In this document: positions 10,095 to 19,950 of the stretch, piece by piece
Layout: the number at the start of each line of letters is the position of its first letter
How positions within the stretch are numbered: the stretch's first letter is position 1
Assembly: GCA_019649035.1 (NCBI GenBank)
Contig: BMAT01010620.1
Location: forward strand, 175,611-207,083
DNA length: 31,473 nucleotides
Source of the DNA: Elysia marginata
Lineage: Eukaryota > Mollusca > Gastropoda > Plakobranchidae
Direction of reading: 5' to 3'
Translations under genes and position numbers: made by a program
Notes under the pieces: generated by a model
Databases searched by the model: none
Seen by the model: only the letters and a program-made list of their open reading frames with translations
What the model was told of the DNA's origin: nothing

Positions 10095-10752
10095 GCTCAT
10101 CTAAGCAACTTTGGTCCTAAAGGGTTAGAAATGATTTGATGTCTCTCTCCACAGCAGCTTAATGAAGAAGACTGCGATAATTTGCAGTCATGTGATAGTT
10201 TTAAAGAACTGTAATTATCAAGATGTAGTACATGTATCAACTAAGACTTACAAAATATTATATTATATATATTTCATGACCGAGCATCCAATTTTTTTTA
10301 TTTTTTTTAAAGCTGTTTTTGCTATTTTGTTAAATATCATGACAACAAAGTTCAACAGTACAAACATTCATCTGAAATAATTAATATAAAATTTTTTCTA
10401 AGTACATTTAGCTAACCCTTTTTTACCTCATGAAAAGCTTAAGATATATATATCATTGTTTTCCTTCTTCCAAAAAAATAACCAACACGTCCAACTGAAA
10501 ATAACTGATAAAACTTTTGGGCCAACATTTGTAGCACACGTAACAAACTGTAGCCTTTAAGATGCAAAAAAGTTTTAAATAAGCAACACAAGCAGTCTAG
10601 CTACACTGGTATTTATAAACCTTAGCTTGAACTCAGCCACATCTAAAAAAGAGGGAACTGAATTACATCTACAATTCCGAATGCTCAAACTGAAGGCTTG
10701 TAGTTGTAGAATTTATTGTTGTTTCGCTTTTTTTTTTTTTTTTTTTTTTTTT

Positions 10753-10784
10753 NNNNNNNNNNNNNNNNNNNNNNNNNNNNNNNN
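10753..10784. other. assembly gap (32 N) after a T-tract
   Basis: A run of T of more than 20 bases ends at 10752 and is followed by N. The gap probably marks a homopolymer where the assembly broke. Its true length is unknown. Confidence 0.95.
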
Positions 10785-11361
10785 TAATTGTTTTTAAAAA
10801 AGCAGCTTAATCCAATCTGTCGTCAATTCTGACAAAAATTAAATAACAATAACACTACACAGAGAGCTGTAGTTCCATGCTAGGCCGAGTTATTTTCTTT
10901 TGAAGAATTATTCATTCAACCTCATGTGCACAAAACAACAGGTTTCTATAAAAGGCTATTTAAGCAAGGATGCTAAAACAGACAAATCTCTTCATAATCT
11001 TTTGAGCCCATTGCAGTTAGATCATCTAAGATGGGTCCAATCACTCTCATGTGTATCTTAGTTTTGCTTTCCATCTTATTCAAGTGGTTGGCAAGACAAA
11101 CCAAGACTTCAGTTCTACTTTTAAGCTTCAATTTGGACTAGTTAATGGAGTTGTGTCAGTGTGGTTCGATGATTTTGTAAGATGAGTCATTTTTTCAATC
11201 TTGAATGTGCAATCGAATCATCCAAATGATCTTTAAAACTGGTGACAACTTTTTCCTTTGAATTTTACCATTTATCAAAGCAAACCCCTCTTTTTTCACT
11301 TAAGGACAACGTACACTTAGGTTTCAAGCATTTTAGACAATTTCTTAAAATATATATATTT

Positions 11362-11826
11362 ATATACACGCCCTCATCAGAATACTCAGAGGAGGAAATA
11401 GAAGTATTTTATGAACAAGTCAATGACGTTGTAAAGCAAGTCCGGTCCCAAGATATACTAATTGTAATGGGCGATTTCAATGCCAAAAAAGGCAAGGGAA
11501 GAATTGATAACATCGTTGGTCCATATGGGCTGGGAGACAGCAACGAACGAGGCGAAAGATTAGTTGATTGGTGCAGAGAAAAAGATATGGTAGTTGCAAA
11601 CACATGGTTCCCAATTTATCCCAGAAGGAGGTGGACTTGGTCCAGTCCAGGAGATCGGAGTCGCAATCAGATAGACTTCATACTAGTGAAACAAAGGTTC
11701 CGCAATTCAGTACAATATGCCAAAGCAATGCCAGGTGCGGATTGTGGCAGCGATCATAACCCAGTGGTGTGCCAAATTAAGCTGAAGCTCAAAGCCTTTA
11801 AAAAAGCCAACAGGTCCCCAAGATAA
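11362..11826 (+). pseudogene. LINE endonuclease domain (partial)
   Basis: About 150 residues of the EEP-type endonuclease that nicks target DNA are open. Visible motifs are GDFNA (metal-binding and catalytic Asp/Asn), GLGDSNERGERLVDWC, the R-W-T-W-S-S-P strand, NQIDFI and the terminal CGSDHNPV with the catalytic Asp-His pair. The N-terminal part of the domain, including its catalytic Glu, is missing. Residues read before about 11362 belong to unrelated DNA that happens to be open in frame. The frame stops soon after the domain, shortly before the nested MITE. Confidence 0.85.
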
Positions 11827-11897
11827 CAATTTGAGGCCCTTAAAAAAGATGAAATCAGCGAGAGATACAATGTGTTGGTAAAGAACAAATTTTAAAC

Positions 11898-12173
11898 CTT
11901 GGATGCAAGCGGCTTATGCACAAAAAGCAGGAAAATTTTACACTCTATGGCTGCCCATATAGAACTTTTGATAGACCAATTAAAAATAGTAGATACAACT
12001 CTGTACTAGGGCCTACGCCACTTAACAACTCAAAAGAAGTGTTTTATTTTCTATCAATATTAATTTCGGATAACATTTAAGCCATAATTTTAAAAGATTT
12101 TCCTGCTTTTTTAGATGAATAAAACTGCCAAAAAATCGGAATTCCTGCTAAAATCGGAAAACTTGCATCCCTG
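11898..12173 (+). mobile_element. 276-bp MITE nested in the LINE, copy 1
   Basis: The element starts CTTGGATGCAAG and ends CTTGCATCCCTG, an imperfect terminal inverted repeat. A second subterminal inverted pair (AAAGCAGGAAAATTTT against AAAAGATTTTCCTGCTTTTT) lies inside. It is flanked by a direct repeat TTAAAC at 11892-11897 and 12174-12179. LINE linker sequence resumes right after it, showing insertion into the already resident LINE. It has no coding capacity. The second copy is at 19075-19359. A TSD of 6-7 bp does not fix the superfamily. Confidence 0.85.
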
Positions 12174-12592
12174 TTAAACACTTGCAGCTGTCACCACAGC
12201 AGAAGAAAAATGGAACCAGCTGAAAGATTGTATCCAGGAAGGTATAGGAGAACAGGTACCCAAAAAAGCCAGAAAAGAACAAAAAATGGATTACAACAGA
12301 AATCTTAGACTTGATGTAAAAGAGGAGACAGGCCAAACACTGTCCTGACTGGTACAAAGAGTTAAACAAAAGCATCAAACAGAAATGTACTGAAGCTAAA
12401 GAAGAATTTTAAACCAAAAGTGCGACACCATAGATCAGAAACATATCACAAAAAACACCAAAGAAATGTTTCAGGAAATAAATGAAATCGCCGGAAAACG
12501 GAAATCTGGCCCAGCCAGCAGTTGTATCAAAGACAAAGATGGTAAGATGCTTATAGAGAAGAATGAAGTACTGAATAGATGGGCAGAATATA

Positions 12593-14227
12593 TTGAAGAT
12601 TTATTCCAAGACGACAGATAAGCCACCTCACGTAGAAAAGCCAACTGAGGGTCCACCGATTCTTAAAGATGAAGTCTGCAAAGCCATGAAAATGATGAAC
12701 CATGGCAGAGCAGCAGGCCCAGACGGTATAACCATAGAAGCCCTTATAGCTTTGGGAGACTGGGGGATATCACAAATCACAGATCTTCTAAATATAATAT
12801 ATGACAACGGAGAAATACCAGAGGAAATGTGCAAGTCTGTCTTCATAATGTTGCCAAAGAAAGAGGGTGCCACAGAATGTAGTTTACACAGACCCATCAG
12901 TCTTATGAGCGATCTCACCAAACTTCTTCTTAGAATCAGTATGACTAGAAAAGTAGAATAAGAGGCAAGCTGAGACCAGAGATATCGAACAATCAATTTG
13001 GTTTTGTGGAGGATAGAGGTACCAGAAACGCCATTTTTACATGATCAATGATCATAGAAAGAGCGATTGAAATGAAAAAAGACCTTTACTTATGTTTCAT
13101 CAACTACTCAAAGGCGTTTGACCGAGTAAGACACGACGAACTATGCAAAAATATTGAACAGTATAGACATTGATGGGAAAGATCTGAGTGTTGTCAGAAA
13201 TTTGTATTGGGACCAAGCTGCAGCAACAAGAATTGATGATAAGATCAGTGAATATATACCAATCAAAAGAGGAGTCAGACAAGGATGCGTTCTGTCCCCA
13301 GACTTTTTCAACATTTATAGTGAAATGATCCTGAGAAATATATACGATCTAAAAGGTATAAGAATTGATGGAGTCAATATCAATAACCTGCATTACGCAG
13401 ACGACACTGTCTTATTGGCAAAATCAGTAAGTGAGCTGCAAGCAATCCTAAATGTAGTGACAGATGCTCGTATGGAAACGGGTCTCGATTTGAATGCAAA
13501 AAAGACTGAGTGCATGACCACTTCAAAAAATGCAGATCCCCTCACGTGCAATCTAACCAGCAAAGGTGAAAAAAACAAACAGGTATCATCCTTTAAGTAC
13601 TGGGGATATACAATATCTTCCAATGGAAAATGCCTGCCAGAAGTGAAGAGAAGAATTGCAATTGCAGAGGAAGCTTTTTTTCGTATGCGACCCATCATTA
13701 AGAGCAACACCATCTCCCTCGACCTTAAAGTTAGACTTACAAAGACTTATGTATGGTCAATTCTTATAATGTATGGATGCGAAAGGTGGACCCTCGACAA
13801 AGAGACCATTCGTAGAATCGAAGCAGCAGAAATGTGGTTCTTGCGCAGAATTTTGAAAATTTCATGGGCTGAGAGAACATCTAATGAAGAAGTATTGAGA
13901 AGAGCTGGGATTAAGAAAGAAGCTGTTCACATAGTGAGAAAAAGACAACTGTCATTTGTTGGCCATATATATATATACAGAAAAGACGATTTAGAAAGGT
14001 TGGCGCTAACAGGACGTGTACAGGGGAAGCGAGACAGAGTTACGTTCTTACAAAGTCTAAACCAGGGGAAGCGAGACAGTGGACGGCAAAGAGTTACGTT
14101 CTTACACAGTCTAAACCAGGGGGTGACACAGGGGACCAGGTCAAAGACTGAATTCCTAAGATTGGCAGACGACAGAGAGGAATGTAGGCTCATGACCGCC
14201 GATGTCTGCAACAGACCTGGCAACTAG
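12593..14227 (+). pseudogene. LINE reverse transcriptase (broken)
   Basis: The first open segment, 12593-12961, covers the RT fingers with GRAAGPDGI and PKKEG-type residues. A second frame, about 12960-13150, carries FGFVEDRGTRNAIF and CFINYSKAFDRV. A third, 13154-14227, carries GVRQGCVLSP, the YADD catalytic motif and the conserved tail AAEMWFLRRILKISWAERT. In motif A the usual catalytic Asp (F-I-D-x-S/E-K-A-F-D) is Asn, codon AAC at 13102-13104. There is an in-frame TGA at 13042-13044 and a shift near 13150. The copy cannot encode active polymerase. The end carries an internal tandem duplication (14024-14123). Confidence 0.88.
14024..14123 (+). repeat. imperfect tandem duplication in the LINE tail
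   Basis: A block starting CAGGGGAAGCGAGACAG and ending TTACGTTCTTACAAAGTC-like is present twice in succession. The second unit has 12 extra bases (GTGGACGGCAAA) that supply the Gly-Arg-Gln residues expected from related LINEs. So the first unit appears to be the one with a deletion. The duplication keeps frame. Confidence 0.75.
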
Positions 14228-14568
14228 GAAGGAAGAATATACATGCCAGAGACACTGATCTGCTTATTTGGATGGAGTGAGCTGCAGCCCCTGATGTGTT
14301 AATCTTAGAGTTAGAGTTTCCCTATTGTGCTAGTGGTTGATTGGTAAAATGGCATTTATTGCCTCCTGCAGATCCACTTTGCACCAATAGAGCTGCCAGT
14401 GCCAACTTTCAAGATAATTATGGGGATGACACCATTTAAGAGTTTTAAAATGTTTACTAACAATAGAAAAATGGGTAGTTTACTATTTTTCAGCCTACTG
14501 CAGAGATGTAAATGATGTATAGAAGAAAAAAAGACCTGATCATGGCCTAAGAATGTCTGTATTTGTCG

Positions 14569-15024
14569 CTGTGACAAAAAGTTGTTTTGCGACAAAGACA
14601 ACTTTCGGTGCACAAATATTTTACTCTGTTAATATTTCATATTATTAATTTTGAAAAGGTCACATTCAATTCTAATATAACTAGCAAAAAGCAGTGGATT
14701 TATTGATGTTAAAAGCAAAGTGTTATAGATACTCTCAAGACTTGCATCATCAGTACAAAGTTTCTACTTTTTGAAATTCATGTCAGAATCACCCGTGACT
14801 CAAAAAGTGTGACTTTTTTCATGTCAGAATCACTCGCGACATAATGGGTTTTGTGCTCTAAAATGTTGAGTCCTCTTAAAATTATTTGTGTTCAAAATGT
14901 TGCTTTCAGCCCATTGCACATTTCAAGCAAGATTATTCGACATGGTTATAGTTCTGAAAGATTTTATTTAGCCTCAAAGCCTGACATGACATCACTCGCG
15001 GCACATCACACGACCTTTTGTCAC
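14569..15024 (+). mobile_element. about 455-bp TIR element, copy C
   Basis: This copy starts CTGTGACAAAAAGTTG and ends CGACCTTTTGTCAC. It is very similar to the reverse complement of copy A along its whole length. It carries the same internal CACTCGCGACATAATGGG and GCCTGACATGACATCACTCG blocks. It has no transposase. It lies just downstream of the LINE in the same intron. Confidence 0.8.
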
Positions 15025-15529
15025 TCACAGGCACATTTCACCACAAGTTTTGCATGTATCTATAAAAAAATCTGAAATCAGATTTAGTCTGACACTGCAC
15101 GTCTCGGCTCCTGAGACTGAGAGTTCATTGATGCTGAAACTAAGAAAGTTTGAGCAGATTTTTTAGGGATATTTACTAAATTTAGTAATGCCTAGCAATA
15201 CTAAATTTGTGCATTTCTGAGAAAAAAGATGTGCAATTTTGTACTTTAAGTGGTAACATGTGCAAAGAGTAGCAGTTCTGAAACAACTCAATTTAGTCAC
15301 TTGGTTTCTTGAGACAACGATAAGGCCAAAATGAAAGAAACACTAGTAACAGCATTCAAATTAGCACTCTATGGCCATGCCAAGAACAGCCATAAGATTA
15401 CACATGGAGCTAGTAGTAATTCAGGTACTGCTTTAAATTATCTTAAAAATAAGAGTAATACAAAAAAATGTCAATCATGCGAGGCTGAAATCTAAAGGGA
15501 AGGAAGCAAGTTTAGAGCTTTACTAACTG

Positions 15530-15696
15530 CAGTGGAACCCTTCCATAAAGACCTCCTGTCTTATAAGACTTTAAATTTGAGGACATCTGCTCATGTGGGT
15601 GTAGTAGTTTAACCCCTGAACAAACACACCCCTCTTAAAAGACCTGTTTTTACCAATAATTTTCAAGGTCTTACTTTTACTTCAGGGGTTCCACAG
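15530..15696 (+). mobile_element. 167-bp pogo/Tigger-like MITE, copy 1
   Basis: The ends are CAGTGGAACCC and GGGGTTCCACAG, inverted to each other. CAGTGRAACC-type termini with TA at the junction are typical of the pogo/Tigger branch of Tc1/mariner elements (family knowledge). TA follows the right end at 15697. The same interior (GACTTTAAATTTGAGGACAT, TTTAACCCCT, AATTTTCAAGGTCTT) recurs inverted at 26493-26647. Confidence 0.75.
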
Positions 15697-16348
15697 TATA
15701 TTTATTTAAACTTTATTTCTATCACAATACAATTATCGGAGACTTTCTAACTTAGTTCAGCCTCCCCTCTCAACAAGTAGGAAATCTTAACAAGCCTACT
15801 TGGCTTTAAAAATCTTTTATTTTCACAGTTATATTTGTCTAACATTTTGCTTTGAATTGTGCATATAAATTTATTGGCTCAAAGCCAAGTTATCCCTGCG
15901 TTTATCAGATCGGATTACATTAGTTTTATGTCTCTCATTTATATGCCCTGGTACTATTGGATTTGATCAATAGGCTTTATTTTTTTTTTTTTTTGGACTG
16001 TTACTACATATAATTATAATTGAGACTCTGGCACAATGTAGCAAATTTGTGCAAAATGCTGTCACTAAGTGAAGCAATGATACTAATTGACAATGGGAAA
16101 AAAATACTTTCTATACTTTTTATTACAATAGTCTGAACTGTGTATATAAATGAAACAAAACAACATAAAAAAAAAAACAGATCCGTGTCAAAGATCTGCA
16201 AAACTTGTATTGTTTACATAGAAAAAGTAGATAAGTTTCCAAGCTAACCACACTCTGCCTCACTCTAGTCAAAGAGTAACGAGACGTTTTCACAAGGCGT
16301 AAGCTGTCAAAGCAACAAGAGAACAACACTAACCACACAGCAACTTAC

Positions 16349-17046
16349 CTGTCCCTTATCTTTCTCAACTTTCTTGAAACATTTGTTTAGACTCAGGTTG
16401 TGCCTCACAGAGTTTTTCCACCCAGTTGGTGCATTCTGGAAGTACGGGAATTGGGTGAGAATCCAGTTATAAATGTCCTTGACAGGCAGCCTTTTCTGAG
16501 GAGACGCCTCCACAGCCATGAAAATGAGACATGAAAAAGAGTATGGGGGTTTGCTGTTGACATGCTTCTGTGGCATGTAGGGCAAGTGGGGTGGTTGTTG
16601 CGTTACCACCCCCTGGAGCAGGGTTAAGTCAGGTTTCACATCCTCATTTTCTTTCTGCTCCCCTGGACCAGGCGAGTTGTCACTGTCTTCTCGGTCCAAG
16701 ATTTCACCTCCAATGTTTTTAAGCAAGTCTTCACTTTGAAGCCACTCTAAAGAGCGAAGGTCATCATCAAAGTCGTCGCTGTCTCTGCGGTCCATACGCA
16801 AAGATGCAAAGCAGCTATTGGACAGGTGGTCCCCATACAGACTATCGTCATCATCTTCAGAGTCCCCGTTGTCAGCTCCATTGAGCACAAGATCTGCCTC
16901 GCCATGGAGCGCTTTGTAGAGCTGACTGTGGGGGAAGCTCTGGCTCAAACTGGTAAACAATCGGGCTCGCATGGATGCATCACTCTCCTCTGGAAGCTTA
17001 CATAGGGCTGTCATGGTGGGTGCAGCGGGAACAGTGTCCTCGCAGC
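16349..17046 (-). CDS. FOXN3: FoxN2/3 gene, main exon: acidic N-terminus and forkhead helices
   Basis: This exon encodes residues 5-237 of the reconstructed protein. The N-terminal half is acidic, with D/E clusters at about 65-75 and 91-105, and has a [20 protein letters not shown] segment like the LNWL/LLKSF block of FOXN3. The forkhead domain starts at [13 protein letters not shown] (about 170). It runs through [18 protein letters not shown] and the recognition helix [16 protein letters not shown], then ends at KDKGQ, with the wing encoded in the exon at 7631-7782. The donor is a perfect GTAAGT at 16343-16348. The acceptor is GTATTTGCAG ending at 17047, and the 32 bases before the internal ATG at 17012-17014 are open and in phase with the 13-base coding exon at 26256. 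That ATG has a good context (CACCATGA) and could be an alternative start. The protein is a nuclear DNA-binding regulator, a repressor in vertebrate FOXN3. Confidence 0.97.
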
Positions 17047-17999
17047 CTGCAAATACAAAGACAAGAAACAGTGCTGTTACTTTTTTTTTATCTTTTGGTA
17101 CAAAATAAAATAATTTAGCAACATATAATTATACATTAGCAGTAACTTGGCCCATAAAAAATCGAAAATCCCAGCTAGTGTATCTGTAATAAACAAAAAT
17201 TGTATTCATTTTTTACTTGAAAAACAACACAAAACAAAACTGGGCGGTTCGGGGAAAAGGGTTTGAGAGGGAGGCAGCAAAGCTCTCATGCTGAGTACCA
17301 NNNCCCCCACCCCCATGTAATCACAAAAGTTACCTTCTGTTGTTAGTATAAAAAAAGACAACTGTTGCTCCCCTGTCCCGAGTTTTAAATGGATGATCTT
17401 TGACAAGGTCATTTTACTGCATTGCAAGACTGTCCACATGATTCAGGCAAAGTTGCCGGATCAGATAGATATCATGTGTAACTGTAGTTTTAAAACTCCC
17501 CAATAGAGTAATGTCATTAAAAAGAAAAAAAGATACAAGAGACATCCACAGCACTGTCCAAGTTGAATTTTAGCAAAATTTGCTTTCCTTTATTTTTAGT
17601 TTACAAAAAATTATATTCCCTTCCGACAGAAAAAAACTACCCCAAATGTCAGTCCAATAATTATTCTCTATGACAGCCGATGGCTTGGTCTGGTCCGAAC
17701 ATGCACCCAGCAGACTCATCACCATGATCTATACCATACCATAAAAATACGATGTCCACATGTTTTGGACATGGATATGAATTTATGAATGAAAATAAAT
17801 CGTCTTTCCAAATTGTGGAGTTAAAATTTAAGATAATTCAATGCCCTGTACCTTGCAGAAATCTAATGAGATGTTACAATATCGTGCCAATCCTACATGA
17901 AAAGATAAAGTTTTAACATACTTAGAGTTTAAAGTAAAGACAAAGCATACAATTGTTCTAATCATTACCTGTATTTTCTGATTTAACAGCGTAAAAAAA

Positions 18000-18350
18000 T
18001 TATGTGGCTACACTAAAGATAACAGTCCTGAACAAAAAGACCTGAAAAGGCGCGCTATGCCATCCAAACCTAACACCTAGTTTAAGAAAAGAGAAAATGC
18101 ACTTGGCCCTGGGTACATTTAGCGATACCCAGATACACAAACAAATCACACAAAGATGGAAGACGGCCCGGCGAGAGACGAGCGAGACGGAAATCTTTCC
18201 TTCCTCAACGCACACTCATGTCTGTCAAATCAGCGAGCGACGCGGGCAACCGGTTTCCAAGACAACAGTACACAATAACCCGTGCCACACGCAAGAAACC
18301 TAACCAAGGTTTAGTTTCAGACTAGGAAGTAATATGTGCGCGGGTTGCGC
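18000..18350 (-). promoter_or_regulatory. CpG-rich segment, candidate internal FoxN2/3 promoter
   Basis: CG dinucleotides are dense here (GGCGCGC, CGGCCCGGCGAGAGACGAGC, AGCGAGCGACGCGGGCAACC), in contrast to the AT-rich surroundings. An X-box-like site lies at 18253-18266. Plausible minus-strand donors follow in gene sense, for example GTAATG near 17970. The forkhead exon about 1 kb downstream has its own good ATG, so a transcript starting here would make the short N-terminal form. No TSS evidence exists in the sequence itself. Confidence 0.4.
18253..18266 (+). promoter_or_regulatory. X-box-like palindrome (RFX site)
   Basis: GTTTCCAAGACAAC fits the RFX X-box pattern of two half-sites (GTNNCC and RRNAAC) separated by two bases. 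It lies in the CpG-rich segment upstream of the forkhead exon. It differs from the perfect palindrome GTTGCCATGGCAAC at four positions, so binding is plausible but unproven. Confidence 0.4.
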
Positions 18351-19074
18351 CCTTTTTTTTCTTCACTCCAGCCAGCAACGCCAGTTCAGACCTTTTACAA
18401 TAGATAACGCAGCTCAAAGGGAATACCCCGATTAATAACAGGGAGCTTTAAAATAAAACTGATTTAAGAATTAAAGAAAGCAGCAAAACCACATAAATCA
18501 TATGTATTAAGTGCCTATAAATTCCGTGAACTCGCTACTTTTATATATTTTGGCGGAAGGTGGGAAAAAAGAATGGCGCTGGTTGGTCTATCTCCATATA
18601 GGAGCCGACATAATTACAGTCATTTCCATTGACGAACTGATAATTTTCGAGAGAGAACAAAATTCGCAATTGTTACAGAGAGGACGAATTTTAGAAAAGT
18701 ACATACTCGGTGTTCAGGACAAATGGTGTTAGTGAAGTAACGGGTCACCAAAAGACATACGTGGGAAATAAATTAGGATGGAAGAAAGGCCATTTTAACG
18801 GCCAACAATAGAAACAAAAGCCGGTGACACAGGATGGGCGCTATCACAAAGACATGCACGCACATCGCGTGCTAGCTAATGCGATCAACGCTCACAGACA
18901 TCCCTATAGAGCTGGTGAAGAACGGTTTAAAATACAGATAGGGAAATGGTTGTGTGTGTGAGTCAGGGAGGGGGGGGTGTCCGACCATGGTCTGTAGGTA
19001 CGACTGAACATGATATTTCTGTTAACAGGACCGATAGACTATTTTTCCCACATTGGTGCCTAGAATTATGTGTC

Positions 19075-19359
19075 CAGGGATGCAAGCGGCCCATGCTAAA
19101 AAAGCAGGAAAATTTTACACTCTGAAGGTTCCCTTATAGAACTTTTGATAGACAAATTCAAAGAGATAGATACAACTCTGTACAAGTGCCCACACAGCTA
19201 TACAACTAAAAAGAAGTGTTTGATTTTCTATGACTCTTAAGTTTGGACGTTTTCTTTAACATTCAAGTCATATTTTTTTCAAGTTTTCCTGCTTTTTTAG
19301 TTAAAGAAAACTGCTAAAAAATCGGAATTCCTGCAAAAATCGGAAAACTTGCATCTCTG
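19075..19359 (+). mobile_element. 285-bp MITE, copy 2
   Basis: The ends are CAGGGATGCAAG and CTTGCATCTCTG, and the interior matches copy 1 at 11898-12173 in the same orientation (GCAGGAAAATTTTACACTCT, ATAGAACTTTTGATAGAC, GGAATTCCTGC). The flanking direct repeat is TATGTGT at 19067-19073 and 19360-19366, with one extra C before the left end. The element is non-coding. Confidence 0.85.
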
Positions 19360-19699
19360 TATGTGTGTACGGGAGGGGGAGGGGGGGTTAGGAAAGAAGA
19401 AAATGCTGCCGTTGATATTTAATTTATTATATTTAGAGAGATGGAGAGAAAGATAGCTAGAGAAAAGAGGGAGATAAATCAAATACAAAAACAGCAAGAT
19501 TTTTATTTACATTCAAACCTTGAATCCATCACCTAAACATAGAGCAATATTGTCGACAAAGAATCGACACTACAAATAACAGAATTAGAGAAAAGATACC
19601 CTTATGGCCACTACCAACACCCTTCAACACAGAGAGAGAAAAAATACAAATTACAATAGTTTCCTTTAGCATACCCGAAAATAATTTAAATAAGCTTCC

Positions 19700-19950
19700 C
19701 CCCTCGAACATTCCAGTGTCGAAGGCGAATCTCTCCTCGGGAGTTAAACCTAAGAGGCATGGAGGCCCAGCAGAGAGCAAAGCTGGGCTGCGGGGTGGGG
19801 AATCAATTCTATCAACGTGAGCCAACAAACGAGCGGCACAGCACGGCCAAATCGAACTGGGGTGGCAGCAAGAAGTTGGGAGGGTGTCGAGCATCCCGCG
19901 TCTCCATGGCAACCTGCGGCGGGATGGCTCCCTACCTCAATTACAGAAGT
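19700..19950 (-). promoter_or_regulatory. CpG-richer segment with an X-box
   Basis: GC content and CG frequency rise locally. The segment contains GTCTCCATGGCAAC at 19900-19913, a close match to the RFX X-box palindrome (one half is the perfect GGCAAC). Open frames on both strands here overlap and have no family resemblance, so I do not call a gene. A promoter or enhancer role is inference. Confidence 0.35.
19900..19913 (+). promoter_or_regulatory. X-box (RFX site), strong match
   Basis: GTCTCCATGGCAAC differs from the full palindrome GTTGCCATGGCAAC at only two positions, and the right half-site GGCAAC is exact. It is surrounded by GC-rich sequence (CATCCCGCG before, CTGCGGCGGGA after). Confidence 0.5.

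Larger units (their letters stand above)
11362..14270 (+). mobile_element. RTE-like non-LTR retrotransposon, 5'-truncated and inactive
   Basis: Remnants of a LINE polyprotein are readable in order on the plus strand: an endonuclease/exonuclease/phosphatase domain, a linker, a reverse transcriptase and the conserved tail. The start is truncated just after a short AT-repeat near 11340-11360, inside the endonuclease. The reading frame is broken by a nested 276-bp MITE at 11898-12173, by several stops in the linker, by a stop in the RT at 13042-13044 and by a frameshift near 13150. The clade call (RTE or a close relative) rests on the apurinic-type endonuclease with GLGDSNERG and CGSDHNPV plus the YADD reverse transcriptase with a W-F-L-R-R-I-L tail. 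The element is antisense to the host gene. Confidence 0.85.
7783..16348 (-). other. FoxN2/3 intron (8.6 kb), repeat-rich
   Basis: This intron interrupts the forkhead coding region. From low to high coordinate it contains: AT-rich DNA with nothing recognised (7783-9175); a fold-back pair of TIR elements (9176-10094); AT-rich DNA with a T-tract and an N gap (10095-11360); an RTE-like LINE with a nested MITE (11362-14270); a third TIR element (14569-15024); and a pogo-like MITE (15530-15696). I see no exon of another gene. Confidence 0.75.

Noticed and set aside
12628..12996. 122-codon minus-strand frame opposite the LINE reverse transcriptase
   Set aside because: It is the antisense shadow of recognisable RT sequence and has no motif of its own.
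17206..17439. Minus-strand frame across the NNN at 17301
   Set aside because: It crosses an unknown stretch and a C-run and has no recognisable protein.
18511..18732. 73-codon plus-strand frame with mixed composition
   Set aside because: It begins inside AT-rich sequence with a chance ATG. There is no family resemblance and no splice context.
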